Below, piece after piece: positions 44,176 to 54,358 of a DNA stretch of 64,000 nt. Location: positions 434,001 through 498,000 of the forward strand of contig NZ_JBLFEP010000005.1 in the NCBI RefSeq assembly GCF_047345415.1, in the 5' to 3' direction. The notes under the pieces are model-generated. The model was not told where the DNA came from, ran no database searches, and was given only the letters and a program-made list of their open reading frames with translations. The first letter of the stretch is position 1, and every line of letters begins with the position of its first letter. This stretch comes from Maribacter_C sp947494565 (GTDB lineage Bacteria; Bacteroidota; Bacteroidia; Flavobacteriales; Flavobacteriaceae). A program made the translations under genes and the position numbers.

Positions 44176-45631
44176 ATTTTTTAGGACTATCGGCCAATAC
44201 GGCTTTCAAGAAGGTCCAGAATTTTTGAACCGAAGAGATTTGTACACATTCATCAGGCGAATGGGCCCCATGTATCGTAGGACCAAAACTGATCATGTCA
44301 ATATCGGGATAGTTTTGCCCTAGAATACCACATTCAAGGCCCGCATGACAGGCGACTACCCTAGGTTCGGCGGTAAAAAGACGTTTATACGTTGTCTCGA
44401 GGAGTTTTAAAATCTCCGAATTCGGATTCGGATTCCAACCCGGATAGGCCCCACTAAAAGTAACGGCATAGCCTCCCAGTTCAAAAGCCGATTGTAGGGC
44501 TTGAGCCAGGTCCATTTTTGAAGACTGCCTAGAAGAGCGGGTCAAACAGCTCACCTTAATGGCCCCATCCGAAACCTTTACCCGCGCAATATTGTTGGAT
44601 GTTTCGACCAAATCGGGAATCGTAGCACTCATTGCATACACCCCATTGTGCGCTGCGTAGATACTTCTCAAAAGATCACGGGCTTTTGTGGGCTCCATAG
44701 TAAAGTCAAATGGCGCAATCGGCTGCAACGCTATTTGCAAGTCTGGTTCTGTTGCCGAAAGTTCGCTTTTCAGAATAGTCACCCAGCCTTGAAAAGCTTC
44801 CTGAAAACCATCGTTTGTCTGATTTACGGCCAAGGTAGCTGCGCTTTCCCTAGGAATAGCATTGCGAAGACCTCCCCCATCGATTTCCGAGATATCGGCA
44901 TCGAATTCAAAGACACTATGATATAACAAGCGGTTCATTAATTTGTTCGCATTGCCCAGACCTTTATGGATATCCATTCCGCTATGCCCTCCTTTCAATC
45001 CCGTTATACGGATTTCATAACATTGATACTCAGGTCTTACCCCTTGCAAATGGTATTCACCCACAGCGGTAATATCAATTCCCCCCGCACATCCGATATC
45101 GATTTCATCATCTTCCTCCGTATCGAGGTTTAAGAGGACCTCACCTTGTAACAGTCCGGCTTCAAGTCCCATCGCCCCGGTCATCCCAGTTTCCTCATCG
45201 ATGGTAAACAAAGCCTCCAAAGGGGGGTGTGGAATATCGATACTTTGCAACAAGGCCATAATTGCGGCCACGCCCATCCCATTATCGGCACCCAAAGTAG
45301 TGCCCTCGGCCCTGACCCAGTCTCCATCCACGACCATAGCGATACCCTGGGTATCGAAATCAAAAACCGTTTCCGTATTCTTCTGATGTACCATATCAAG
45401 GTGCGACTGTAGCGTTACCATTTTTCGATCTTCCATACCTGCCGTGGCCGGTTTGCGAATGATAACATTGCCTACCGCATCCGAAAAAGTCTCCAATTTT
45501 AAAGACCCTCCAAAATCCAACATAAATTGAATTACGCGTTCCTCTTTTTTAGAAGGACGTGGTACGGCATTTAAATCCGCAAAACAGTTCCAGATCGCTG
45601 TGGGTTCGAGAGCCCTTACTTCTATGCTCAT
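44174..45631 (-). CDS. pepD: Aminoacyl-histidine dipeptidase PepD
   Basis: 485 residues, the usual PepD length. M20-type zinc dipeptidase that hydrolyses Xaa-His and other dipeptides in the cytoplasm. VTLQSHLDMVHQKN, GTTLGADNGMGVAAI, TIDEETGMTGAMGL, GLKGGHSGMDIHKG and CHAGLECGIL supply the metal ligands and dimerisation His in family order. Monocistronic. Confidence 0.93.
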   Translation of the reverse strand: MSIEVRALEPTAIWNCFADLNAVPRPSKKEERVIQFMLDFGGSLKLETFSDAVGNVIIRKPATAGMEDRKMVTLQSHLDMVHQKNTETVFDFDTQGIAMVVDGDWVRAEGTTLGADNGMGVAAIMALLQSIDIPHPPLEALFTIDEETGMTGAMGLEAGLLQGEVLLNLDTEEDDEIDIGCAGGIDITAVGEYHLQGVRPEYQCYEIRITGLKGGHSGMDIHKGLGNANKLMNRLLYHSVFEFDADISEIDGGGLRNAIPRESAATLAVNQTNDGFQEAFQGWVTILKSELSATEPDLQIALQPIAPFDFTMEPTKARDLLRSIYAAHNGVYAMSATIPDLVETSNNIARVKVSDGAIKVSCLTRSSRQSSKMDLAQALQSAFELGGYAVTFSGAYPGWNPNPNSEILKLLETTYKRLFTAEPRVVACHAGLECGILGQNYPDIDMISFGPTIHGAHSPDECVQISSVQKFWTFLKAVLADSPKK

Positions 45632-45704
45632 AGAGATGTTTAATTTTTCCTAAAAATACGGCCTCAAAAATTAGCATGGTAGTTTATTGGTTATTTTTGG
45701 TCTC

Positions 45705-46793
45705 ATGCTGATTACCAAAGAACCTTTAAAGAATACGCTGCGCAATGGTATTGCCCTGAGTATCATTCCACAGATCGCGATCATCAGTTGGTTAAGCGGT
45801 CATCCTGAAGTCGTGGAACGCTACTACAGCACAGGACTTTACCCGTGGATCAGTACCTTTTTCAGAACACTTTTCGGATGGATTCCCTTCTCCATTGGTG
45901 AAATTGTGTATACACTTTTGATCATACTCGGTGTTCGGTATCTTATCAGGAATAGAAAAAAAATCAAGGCGAACAAGCTGGCTTTCCTGCGCGATGTCGT
46001 CTTGGTCTTATCCATTTTCTACTTTACCTTTCATTTGGTCTGGGGACTCAATTATTATCGGGAACCCATAGCACGGCAATTCGACATTGAAACCGAAGCC
46101 ACCTACGAAGAGATCAGGGTATTGACGGAGTCTCTGGTCAAAAAAACCAATGCACTGCAAGTTCAACTCACTGGCGATTCTACGGCAATTGTACAAGTGC
46201 CCTATACCCGAAACGAGGTATTTGACAAAACAGTGGCCAATTATTCGCGCATGAGCCAACAAATGCCCTTGCTAGATTATCCCAGACCGAGTATCAAGAA
46301 ATCGATGTACAGTATCCTCTCCAGTTATATGGGCATTGGCGGATATTTGAATCCGTTTACGAATGAGGCGCAGGTCAACAGAAAGACGCCTTTATTTCGG
46401 TTTCCGGTGGTCAGTGGCCATGAAATCGGACATCAAGTGGGATATTCCGCCGAGAACGAAACCAATTTCATCGGCTATTATGTCACCGTAAAAAACGAGG
46501 ACCCCTATTTTCAATATTCGGCCTATGCCTATGCGCTTAGTCATTGTTTGAATGCCCTGCACCGCAGCGATGAAGCTGCCTCAAAAGCCTTGTACGAAAA
46601 GCTCAACCTGGGGGTCATCAAAAACTATCGGGAACTACGGGAGTTTCATGAGTCGTATGAAAATCCATTCGAGCCGATATTCAAATCGATATTCAGTACC
46701 TTTCTCAAAGCGAACAATCAAAAAGATGGTATCAAAAGCTATGGCAAAGTGGTCAATCTACTCGTCGGCTTTCACCAGCGCTTCCCATTGTAG
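45705..46793 (+). CDS. DUF3810 membrane protein with HExxH motif
   Basis: 362 residues from the ATG at 45705; a TTG at 45687 is in frame but unlikely. Three N-terminal membrane segments (about 18-115) precede a soluble domain with HEIGH at 239-243 and a downstream ENETNFIGYY, like gluzincin zinc peptidases. Catalysis is inferred. TATTTTTG at 45692-45699 matches the -7 consensus only 5 bp before the start, which would give a leaderless or near-leaderless mRNA. Confidence 0.82.
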   Translation: MLITKEPLKNTLRNGIALSIIPQIAIISWLSGHPEVVERYYSTGLYPWISTFFRTLFGWIPFSIGEIVYTLLIILGVRYLIRNRKKIKANKLAFLRDVVLVLSIFYFTFHLVWGLNYYREPIARQFDIETEATYEEIRVLTESLVKKTNALQVQLTGDSTAIVQVPYTRNEVFDKTVANYSRMSQQMPLLDYPRPSIKKSMYSILSSYMGIGGYLNPFTNEAQVNRKTPLFRFPVVSGHEIGHQVGYSAENETNFIGYYVTVKNEDPYFQYSAYAYALSHCLNALHRSDEAASKALYEKLNLGVIKNYRELREFHESYENPFEPIFKSIFSTFLKANNQKDGIKSYGKVVNLLVGFHQRFPL

Positions 46794-46958
46794 GCGTTCG
46801 TTTCGCGGACAAAAAAAGAATTCGGGCCGAGGATTCCAAATTTACCTTCGCCAGCTACTTCCGAATTCGTAATTCTAGTGTTAAAATAATCCCAACGCCT
46901 CTAAAAATCCCTACACTTCCCTTACATTTAAGAGGACTAATTAATCAACTTTACAAAA

Positions 46959-49913
46959 ATGAACAGGAGACTCTTCGCACTCGCCTTTCTATGGTGTAGT
47001 GCAGCCCTATTTTCACAAGATTACTTTCCGGAAAATAGTGGTGTAAAATCAAAAAACAACAATTATACGGCTTTCACCAATGCCAAAATCTTTGTCACTC
47101 CCACCCAGATTATAGACGGGGGTACTTTGCTTATTCAAGATGGCATTGTAAAGCAAGTGGGCAAATCGGTTACCTTGCCTAAGAATACGGTGATGGTTGA
47201 CCTCAAAGGGTACTCCATCTACCCTTCGTTTATCGATGTGTATTCGAAATTTGGCGTCGAACAGCCCAAAAAAAAGCCGGGTGGAGGAAGAACGGCCCAG
47301 TATGATTCAAATAGAGAAGGCTTTTACTGGAACGATCACGTGATGCCCGAAAATGATGCCATACAAAAATTCAAATATGACGATGAGAAGGCCAAGGCCC
47401 TTCGCAAAGCAGGTTTCGGCGTGGTCAATTCGCATATTCACGATGGAGTGGTTCGCGGTACCGGTGTCTTGGTCGCCCTGAACGGAAAAGAATCCGATGC
47501 CGAACGTATCCTCGACGATACTTCGGCCCAATACCTCTCTTTTTCAAGGAGTATCATCAAAAACCAATCGTATCCCACCTCGCTGATGGGTTCGATGGCC
47601 CTTTTGCGACAACTGTACTCCGACGCCAAATGGTATGCTGCCGGTAATTCGGATACCAAAGACCGATCTTTGGAAGCGTTGAACGAAAACAAAAACCTTG
47701 TGCAGATTTTTGAGGCAAAGGACAAAGGCCATGCATTACGCGCGGATAAAATCGGTGATGCCAATGGTATACAATATGTCATCTTAGGTGGCGGAAATGA
47801 ATATGAACGCATTGCCGAGATCAAAAGCACTAATGCCAAGTTCATCCTTCCCCTGAACTTTCCCGATGCCTATGATGTTTCCGATCCTATTGCCGCTTCC
47901 TATGTGAATTTGAAGGATATGCGCAAATGGAACCAAGCGCCCTCCAATCCAAAGGTGATGGCGGACAATGGTATTCCATTTTCCTTTACTCTTTATGACT
48001 TGAAATCTCCGGACAAACTCAAGGAAAAATTGATGAAGGCGATTGCCTATGGGCTTACCAAAACCAAGGCCCTTGAGGCCCTGACCACGGTACCGGCCTC
48101 GATTCTCGGCAAGTCAAATACCGTTGGTTCCCTACAGACGGGGCGCCAAGCCAACTTCTTGGTGACCTCGGGCGATATTTTTGACAAAGGAACGATCTTA
48201 CACGAAAATTGGGTTCAAGGACAAAAGAACGTCATCAATGATATGAGCCAAAAAGACATTCGCGGCACATATGATCTTTCCGCTGGCGGTATGACGTACA
48301 CTGTGGTGATTTCCGGGGAAAGTAGCAAACCGAAAATCGAGGTCAAACAAGATACCAACAAATTGAAGTCGAAAATCAGCTATGCGAATGGCTGGGTATC
48401 CTTTTCCTTTGCGACGGATGAAGGGAAAAAGAATTATCGGATGGCGGGCTTGGTCGATGGCGCTTCGGATAACCTGAAAGGAAAGCTCACCTTGCCGAAT
48501 GGAAATGAATCGACTTTTACGGCGGTAAAAACCGCTGCCTTTTCAGAAGATAAGAAAGAAGATGAAAAGGATCAGAACGCTCCAAAACTGATGGCCGTAA
48601 CCTACCCCAATGTCGGTTTTGGCTTTACGACAGCACCACAATCAGAGCACCTGCTCTTTAAAAATGCTACCGTATGGACCGGCGAAGCAGACGGTATTCT
48701 GCAAAATACCGATGTCGTAATCAAGGACGGAAAGATAACCAAGATCGGGCAGAACCTATCTGCTGGCCGCGCACAAGTCATCGATGCTACTGGCAAACAC
48801 TTGACAGCAGGAGTCATAGACGAACATACGCATATCGCTGCCTTGGCCATTAATGAAGCCGGGCACAATTCTACGGCGGAAGTCAAAATGGAAGATGTGG
48901 TCGACAATGAAGACATTGATATTTACCGTCAATTGGCGGGTGGGGTGACCTCGGCACAATTACTACATGGCTCGGCCAATCCTATTGGTGGACGCTCGGC
49001 CATCTTGAAATTGAAATGGGGTGAATCGCCCGAAAATATGATCTATAGCAACTCCCCAAAATTTATCAAATTCGCCCTGGGGGAAAACGTGAAGCAGAGC
49101 AACTGGCAAAGTTTTTCAAGATTTCCGCAAACGCGTATGGGTGTTGAACAGGTGTTCATGAATTACTTTCAACGGGCGAAGGAGTATGATATAAAAAAGA
49201 AAAGCGGTCAGCCGTATCGGTATGATGAGGAATTGGAAGTACTCGCCGAGATTTTAAACGGGGAGCGGTTTATCAGCTGTCATAGTTATGTACAGAGTGA
49301 AATCAACATGATGATGAAGGTCGCCGAAAAATTTAATTTTAGGTTGAACACCTTCACTCACATTTTAGAAGGGTACAAAGTCGCCGATAAAATGAAGGAA
49401 CATGGCGCCGGTGCCGGAACTTTCAGTGACTGGTGGGCCTATAAGTATGAGGTTAAGGATGCCATACCCTACAATGCCGCCATTATGAACAAGGTCGGAG
49501 TAACCGTCGCTATCAATAGTGATGATGCCGAAATGGCGCGCCGATTGAATCAAGAGGCAGGCAAAACGGTCAAATACGGTGGCGTAAGCGAAGAAGACGC
49601 CTGGAAAATGGTGACCATCAATCCTGCGAAATTATTGCATATCGATGACCGTGTAGGCAGTATCAAGGAAGGAAAGGATGCCGATCTGGTCTTATGGAGC
49701 GACCATCCGCTTTCGGTCTATGCCAAATCGGAAAAAACGATTATTGAAGGGGTCACCTATTTCGATCTCAAAAAGGACCAACAAATGCGGGAAGCCATAA
49801 AAAAAGAGCGTAGTCAGCTCATCGATATGATGCTGAAAGAGAAAGCAGGCGGTGGAAAAATGCAGGGGCCGAAAATGAGCAAAAAGGAACGCATGACCTG
49901 TGAAAGTTTGTAA
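46959..49913 (+). CDS. Large exported amidohydrolase-family protein (two tandem halves)
   Basis: 984 residues with a signal peptide (LFALAFLWCSAALFSQ). It has two amidohydrolase-like halves. The first (~35-440) has the outer fold motifs but no HxH metal motif where it should be (YPSFIDVYSKFG). The second (~570-950) has VIDEHTHIAALA (HxH), ISCHSYVQSE, NTFTHILEGYK and INSDDAEMARR, so it is probably metal-active. The family hydrolyses cyclic amides or dipeptides such as imidazolones and Xaa-Pro. It is followed by a related 431-residue protein and an S9 peptidase, likely one envelope peptide-degradation operon. Confidence 0.85.
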   Translation: MNRRLFALAFLWCSAALFSQDYFPENSGVKSKNNNYTAFTNAKIFVTPTQIIDGGTLLIQDGIVKQVGKSVTLPKNTVMVDLKGYSIYPSFIDVYSKFGVEQPKKKPGGGRTAQYDSNREGFYWNDHVMPENDAIQKFKYDDEKAKALRKAGFGVVNSHIHDGVVRGTGVLVALNGKESDAERILDDTSAQYLSFSRSIIKNQSYPTSLMGSMALLRQLYSDAKWYAAGNSDTKDRSLEALNENKNLVQIFEAKDKGHALRADKIGDANGIQYVILGGGNEYERIAEIKSTNAKFILPLNFPDAYDVSDPIAASYVNLKDMRKWNQAPSNPKVMADNGIPFSFTLYDLKSPDKLKEKLMKAIAYGLTKTKALEALTTVPASILGKSNTVGSLQTGRQANFLVTSGDIFDKGTILHENWVQGQKNVINDMSQKDIRGTYDLSAGGMTYTVVISGESSKPKIEVKQDTNKLKSKISYANGWVSFSFATDEGKKNYRMAGLVDGASDNLKGKLTLPNGNESTFTAVKTAAFSEDKKEDEKDQNAPKLMAVTYPNVGFGFTTAPQSEHLLFKNATVWTGEADGILQNTDVVIKDGKITKIGQNLSAGRAQVIDATGKHLTAGVIDEHTHIAALAINEAGHNSTAEVKMEDVVDNEDIDIYRQLAGGVTSAQLLHGSANPIGGRSAILKLKWGESPENMIYSNSPKFIKFALGENVKQSNWQSFSRFPQTRMGVEQVFMNYFQRAKEYDIKKKSGQPYRYDEELEVLAEILNGERFISCHSYVQSEINMMMKVAEKFNFRLNTFTHILEGYKVADKMKEHGAGAGTFSDWWAYKYEVKDAIPYNAAIMNKVGVTVAINSDDAEMARRLNQEAGKTVKYGGVSEEDAWKMVTINPAKLLHIDDRVGSIKEGKDADLVLWSDHPLSVYAKSEKTIIEGVTYFDLKKDQQMREAIKKERSQLIDMMLKEKAGGGKMQGPKMSKKERMTCESL

Positions 49914-49916
49914 AAT

Positions 49917-49960
49917 GCAAACTCAGATTCAAATGCAAATTCAAATTCAAAACTGAAATA
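49917..49960 (+). repeat. Hexamer-period degenerate repeat (CAAAYT type)
   Basis: About seven degenerate units of the form CAAA(C/T)T or CAGATT/CAAATG run head to tail in the gap between the two amidohydrolase genes. The same kind of array, in the same orientation relative to the downstream gene, lies at 58446-58575. Confidence 0.6.
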
Positions 49961-49999
49961 CAATTCGCTTCGCTCTCAACGCGAAACGACACTAAAATA

Positions 50000-51295
50000 A
50001 TGATCATGAATATTATAAAAAATACACTCAGCGTGCTCCTCCTAATGACAGGGATGTTCGTCTGGGCACAACAAACCCCTGCAGGGGCCCAAACAGAGGC
50101 CATTACTATCACCGGGGTTACGGCCCATATCGGTGACGGTACGGTCGTTGAAAACTGTACTATCGTTTTTGAAGCGGGCAAGATTACGGCCCTCGGTTCT
50201 GGGGAAACCACCAAAGGTCAAATTATCGATGCTACAGGAAAACACGTTTACCCCGGGTTCATTGCGCCGAGCAAGCAATTGGGCTTGCAAGAAATCAATG
50301 CCGTTCGCGCCAGTAACGACTCTGACGAAATCGGCGATATCATTCCCCATGTACGGAGTCTGATCGCTTATGACGCAGAATCGAAAGTGGTCGAAAGTAT
50401 GCGCCCCAATGGCATCTTGATCGGACAGATCACCCCAAAGGGCGGACGAATTTCGGGTACCTCCTCCATCGTACAATTCGATGCCTGGAACTGGGAGGAT
50501 GCTGCCATCAAAGTCGATGATGGCATTCATTTAAATTGGCCCTCAAGCTTTAGAAGAGGCCGATGGTGGATGGGCGAACCCCGAGGCTTACGTCCAAACA
50601 AAGACTATCAAAAACAAGTCGGTGAGGTAGAAACCTTTATGCAAAATGCAGCCGCCTATAGTGATGGAGGCACCAAGGAATTAAATCCCGCCTTTTCCGC
50701 AATGCAAGGTGTCTTCAATGGAACGCAGCGCTTGTATGTTTATGCCGATGGTGAGCGTGAAATTATCGATGGTATTACCCTTGCAAAAAAGTCAGGGGCG
50801 AAATCGATTGTCTTGGTCGGTGGGTACCATGCCTATAAAGTGACCGATTTTCTCAAGGAGCATGATATTCCCGTACTCGTACAGTATACGCATAACACCC
50901 CGGAATTCGATGATGACGATTACGACTTGCCCTATAAACTTCCTAAGCTGTTGATGGACGCCGGATTGCTCGTCGCTATCCAAAATGGAAACGCAAGTAA
51001 CTTCCAGACCCGTAACCTGCCGTTCTATGCCGGACAGGTCGTCGGACAAGGACTGGATCGGGAAAAAGCTATACAATTGATTTCGGGCAATACCGCAAAA
51101 ATTTTGGGCATCGACGATAGCCATGGCACTTTGGCCGTGGGGAAAAGTGCTACCCTCTTTGTTTCCGAGGGAGATGCCCTTGATATGCGCACCAATGTAT
51201 TGAGCCATGCCTTTATCGATGGCCGTGCCATTTCCTTAGAAACCCATCAAACCGAACTTTGGAAACGCTATAGCGAAAAATACGAAGGAGAATAA
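50000..51295 (+). CDS. Exported amidohydrolase-like protein lacking the metal HxH motif
   Basis: 431 residues with a signal peptide (LLLMTGMFVWAQ). It is homologous in layout to the first half of the preceding 984-residue protein. At the strand where active amidohydrolases have a PGxIDxHxH motif it reads YPGFIAPSKQLGLQEI, so the two metal histidines are missing. VLVQYTHNTPE and the C-terminal GKSATLFVSEGDALDM remain. It may be a non-catalytic partner of its neighbour. An alternative ATG is two codons downstream. Confidence 0.8.
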   Translation: MIMNIIKNTLSVLLLMTGMFVWAQQTPAGAQTEAITITGVTAHIGDGTVVENCTIVFEAGKITALGSGETTKGQIIDATGKHVYPGFIAPSKQLGLQEINAVRASNDSDEIGDIIPHVRSLIAYDAESKVVESMRPNGILIGQITPKGGRISGTSSIVQFDAWNWEDAAIKVDDGIHLNWPSSFRRGRWWMGEPRGLRPNKDYQKQVGEVETFMQNAAAYSDGGTKELNPAFSAMQGVFNGTQRLYVYADGEREIIDGITLAKKSGAKSIVLVGGYHAYKVTDFLKEHDIPVLVQYTHNTPEFDDDDYDLPYKLPKLLMDAGLLVAIQNGNASNFQTRNLPFYAGQVVGQGLDREKAIQLISGNTAKILGIDDSHGTLAVGKSATLFVSEGDALDMRTNVLSHAFIDGRAISLETHQTELWKRYSEKYEGE

Positions 51296-51312
51296 GTCCA
51301 AAAACCATCCCT

Positions 51313-53352
51313 ATGTTCAAAAAGTTCGCGTTACTCGTTTTTCTTTGTTTCGGTTTCAATGCCCTAGCGCAAAACGGAAAGAATCCTTCTTTTGAGGAGA
51401 TTATTTCGTTACAATCACGTTCCAGCGCCGTCATATCGCCCGATGGAAAAAACGTGGTTTTCGAGACCCAATCAGTGGATTGGAAGGAAAATCGGTATGA
51501 TCGAGAATTATGGATTTCCAAAGAAGGGCAAGCGCCTTTTCAATTGACCAATACTCCTAAAGGTAGTAGTCGAAGTGCGAAATGGTCACCCGATGGGAAA
51601 TGGATCGCTTTCACAGCAAAACGTGGAGAGCATACCCAATTACATGCCATTCGATCGGCTGGGGGCGAAGCGCTGTCCATTACCCGTACAGAACAGAATG
51701 TTTCCGATTTTGAATGGTCGCCCGATGGCACAAAAATCGCCTTTTTACAATCTGAGGACAGCAAAAAGGAGCAGGATAAAAGAAAGGACAAATACGGAGG
51801 ATACGCCGTAGAAGACGCAGAATATGACATAGATCAGCTATGGGTCGTTGATTTTCATGCTGATGAATTGCAGCAATGGCCCCTACCCGACCAATTAAAG
51901 GATTCGCTCTATACCGAAAAGCGCAAAGCTACATTGCTAATGGATAGCACCACTTTCTCGGTCAATAGTTTTAAATGGTCACCTGACGGGAAAAAAGTAG
52001 CCATCGAACATCAGCCCGACCCGCTCATCAATACGTTCTTTAAAGCGGATATTTCTCTTTATGACCTCGAGTCCAAATCACTAAAAACCTTGGTTAAGAA
52101 CCGTAGTTATGATGGACTCATCGATTGGTCTCCAGACGGAAAATCGATTTTGTACGGTAGTAGTCTGGATGATACGACCAGTAATTATTACAAAAACGGC
52201 AAGTTCTTCATTATTGATAGTGACGGCTCGAACAACCGACAAATTGCCCAAGGTTTTGACGAAGACCTCTTTGCCCTGCAATGGAACACCAAAGGTATTT
52301 TTGCCCTATCCTGGCAAAAAACCTTACGGAGGCTAATTCAAATCGATCCACAGAACGGAAATACCCAAATTGTTTCGGAAACCCCAGAGCGCATTTGGAA
52401 CTATTCATTTTCCGATGAGGGTACCAAAATTGCCTTTACGGCAAGCAATGATACCGATCTGACCGAAGTCTATACCGCCGACTTTCCGTTCACGGGAGTC
52501 CAAAAATTGACTTCCTCCTCGGCCCAAATCGCGGAATGGGCCACGGCCAAAAGTGAGGTTATCCAATGGAAAAGCAAGGACGGGGCAATCATTGAGGGGG
52601 TCTTGCACAAACCCCAAGATTACGACCCGAATAAGAAATACCCCTTGTTGGTCATCATACACGGAGGCCCCACCGGAATATCTACACCCGGCCCCGTGCC
52701 TTCGTATGTGTATCCGATGGTGCAATGGTTGAACAAAGGTGCTTTGATCTTACGGCCCAACTATCGGGGATCGGCCGGGTACGGTGAAAAGTTCCGTTCG
52801 CTCAATGTAAAGAATTTGGGTGTGGGTGATGCCTGGGATGTACTTTCCGGGGTCGGTCATTTAGAAAAACAGGGGCTCATTGATGGTAACAAAGTGGCCT
52901 CCATGGGTTGGAGTCAAGGCGGGTACATCTCCGCGTTTTTGACCACGAATTCCGATAAGTTCAAGGCAATTTCCGTAGGTGCCGGAATCAGTAATTGGAT
53001 GACATACTATGTCAATACGGATATCCATCCATTTACCCGGCAGTATTTGAAGTCCACCCCTTGGTCCGATAAAAAGCTATACGAAAAGACCTCACCCATG
53101 ACCAATATCAATAAGGCAGTGACCCCTACCCTGATCCAGCATGGGGAAAATGACAGAAGGGTGCCCATTGCCAACGCCTATGAGTTATATCAAGGTTTAC
53201 AGGACATTGGGGTAGAAACCAAATTCATTATCTACAAAGGCTTTGGGCATGGTATTAACAAACCCAAGGAGCGCTTGGCGGCCACCTGGCACAACTGGCA
53301 ATGGTTCGGAAAATATATCTGGGGAGAGGACATTGAAATTCCGATGAAGTAG
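51313..53352 (+). CDS. S9-family prolyl oligopeptidase-like peptidase
   Basis: 679 residues with a signal peptide (KFALLVFLCFGFNALAQ). An N-terminal WD40/TolB-like beta-propeller has repeated WSPDGKxIAF units (five or more, e.g. KWSPDGKWIAF, EWSPDGTKIAF). The C-terminal alpha/beta hydrolase has Ser534 in MGWSQGGY, Asp614 in GENDRRVP and His646 in GFGHGI. It is a dipeptidyl/acylaminoacyl-peptidase type enzyme that trims peptides in the periplasm. Its start is 17 bp after the amidohydrolase-like gene, so probably one operon. Confidence 0.92.
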   Translation: MFKKFALLVFLCFGFNALAQNGKNPSFEEIISLQSRSSAVISPDGKNVVFETQSVDWKENRYDRELWISKEGQAPFQLTNTPKGSSRSAKWSPDGKWIAFTAKRGEHTQLHAIRSAGGEALSITRTEQNVSDFEWSPDGTKIAFLQSEDSKKEQDKRKDKYGGYAVEDAEYDIDQLWVVDFHADELQQWPLPDQLKDSLYTEKRKATLLMDSTTFSVNSFKWSPDGKKVAIEHQPDPLINTFFKADISLYDLESKSLKTLVKNRSYDGLIDWSPDGKSILYGSSLDDTTSNYYKNGKFFIIDSDGSNNRQIAQGFDEDLFALQWNTKGIFALSWQKTLRRLIQIDPQNGNTQIVSETPERIWNYSFSDEGTKIAFTASNDTDLTEVYTADFPFTGVQKLTSSSAQIAEWATAKSEVIQWKSKDGAIIEGVLHKPQDYDPNKKYPLLVIIHGGPTGISTPGPVPSYVYPMVQWLNKGALILRPNYRGSAGYGEKFRSLNVKNLGVGDAWDVLSGVGHLEKQGLIDGNKVASMGWSQGGYISAFLTTNSDKFKAISVGAGISNWMTYYVNTDIHPFTRQYLKSTPWSDKKLYEKTSPMTNINKAVTPTLIQHGENDRRVPIANAYELYQGLQDIGVETKFIIYKGFGHGINKPKERLAATWHNWQWFGKYIWGEDIEIPMK

Positions 53353-53414
53353 TCTTTTTTCAGAATGAGGCCCCACCCTTGATAATGATTTGCATTTAAG
53401 TTTTCACAGGCACC

Positions 53415-53861
53415 ATGACCCTACTCCTACCTAAAATACCCCTCGACACCCTAACAGAAAAAGAATTGGCGCTCTACCACAATCTAGATAACCAACCCTA
53501 TGGACCAGACCTAGCGGACCAGGTAGCCGAGAAGTTACGCCTTCCCAAGTATCAAGATTCGGGACTCTTTCACTCTCATCGGGACTATTGTGGCTTAGGG
53601 TTTTTCTATGACCAAGAGCAGTATACTATGGGAGTCGTCCACGACGGCTATAGCCCTGGAAAACCCATCGTTACTTTTGAAGACCAACAGGAATTCACTA
53701 CCTGGTTAGCCAACGAAAATAATCAAAACATGGCACTATTCGGAGAGAAATTCAATAACCAAACCATCACCCGAGTCCGACTAAAATGGTTTTTAGAAGA
53801 GACCTATTCCCCCGTCTGGAACGACTTCTGTCGCTATGTTAGAAATAATTCAGAATTATGA
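53415..53861 (+). CDS. Hypothetical protein
   Basis: 148 residues, not recognised. No signal peptide or membrane segment. Acidic, with DLADQVAEKLRLPKYQ, GLFHSHRDYCGLGFFYD and WFLEETYSPVWNDFCRYV. It resembles small stand-alone immunity- or SUKH-like proteins in size and composition, but no family can be named. It stands alone before the repeat-rich gap. Confidence 0.6.
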   Translation: MTLLLPKIPLDTLTEKELALYHNLDNQPYGPDLADQVAEKLRLPKYQDSGLFHSHRDYCGLGFFYDQEQYTMGVVHDGYSPGKPIVTFEDQQEFTTWLANENNQNMALFGEKFNNQTITRVRLKWFLEETYSPVWNDFCRYVRNNSEL

Positions 53862-54023
53862 ACTGCTAATTCTGATATTCCAAATAAGAAACTCCAAATT
53901 CCAAGTCTCTAGCTTTGCGCTTTGCGCCGCACGCTATTCGCTTTACGCATTTCTCATTACCCATTACTATTCACTTATTGCTCATTGCTCTTGTTCATTG
54001 TTCATTGCCAACTGCCAACTGCC
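53862..54023 (+). repeat. Degenerate first copy of the 164-bp repeat plus CATTG-rich tract
   Basis: Shares ATTCCAAATAA, AAATTCCAAGTCTC and GCTTTACGC with the two downstream copies. It then runs into CTCATTGCTC/TTGTTCATTG and three AACTGCC units. No gene is supported; short open frames here reflect the repeat. Confidence 0.6.
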
Positions 54024-54187
54024 AACTCTAAAATTCTGAAATTCCAAATAACAAATTCCAAGTCTCAGGTGTTTCGTCATGCGCATAATGCTTTACGCTT
54101 TACGCCGTACCCAAACCTATTCTGAAGTAAGAATTCAACATTCTAAACTGATTACTGCTCATTGTTAATTGACCATTGTTAACTGCT
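54024..54187 (+). repeat. 164-bp tandem repeat, copy A
   Basis: Begins AACTCTAAAATTCTGAAATT and ends CATTGTTAACTGCT. Nearly identical to copy B. It contains GCTTTACGCC, ACCCAAACCTATTCTGAAG and the CATTG/AACTG tract. Confidence 0.8.
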
Positions 54188-54358
54188 AACTCTAAAATTC
54201 TGAAATTCCAAATAACAAATTCCACGTCTCAGGTGTTTCGTTAAGCGCATAACGCTTCACGCCCTGCGCTTTACGCCGTACCCAAACCTATTCTGAAGTA
54301 AGAATTCAACATTCTAAACTGATTACTGCTCATTGCTAATTGACCAGTGTTAACTGCC
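54188..54358 (+). repeat. 164-bp tandem repeat, copy B
   Basis: Repeats copy A with few substitutions and a 6-7-bp insertion (GCCCTGC region near 54260). The high identity indicates a recent duplication. The remaining ~95 bp to the eutBC start show no other element. Confidence 0.8.

Noticed and set aside
53836..54125. Two short open frames rich in Leu/Tyr/Cys after the hypothetical gene
   Set aside because: They are translations of the CATTG/AACTG repeat tract and have no start signal or family features.
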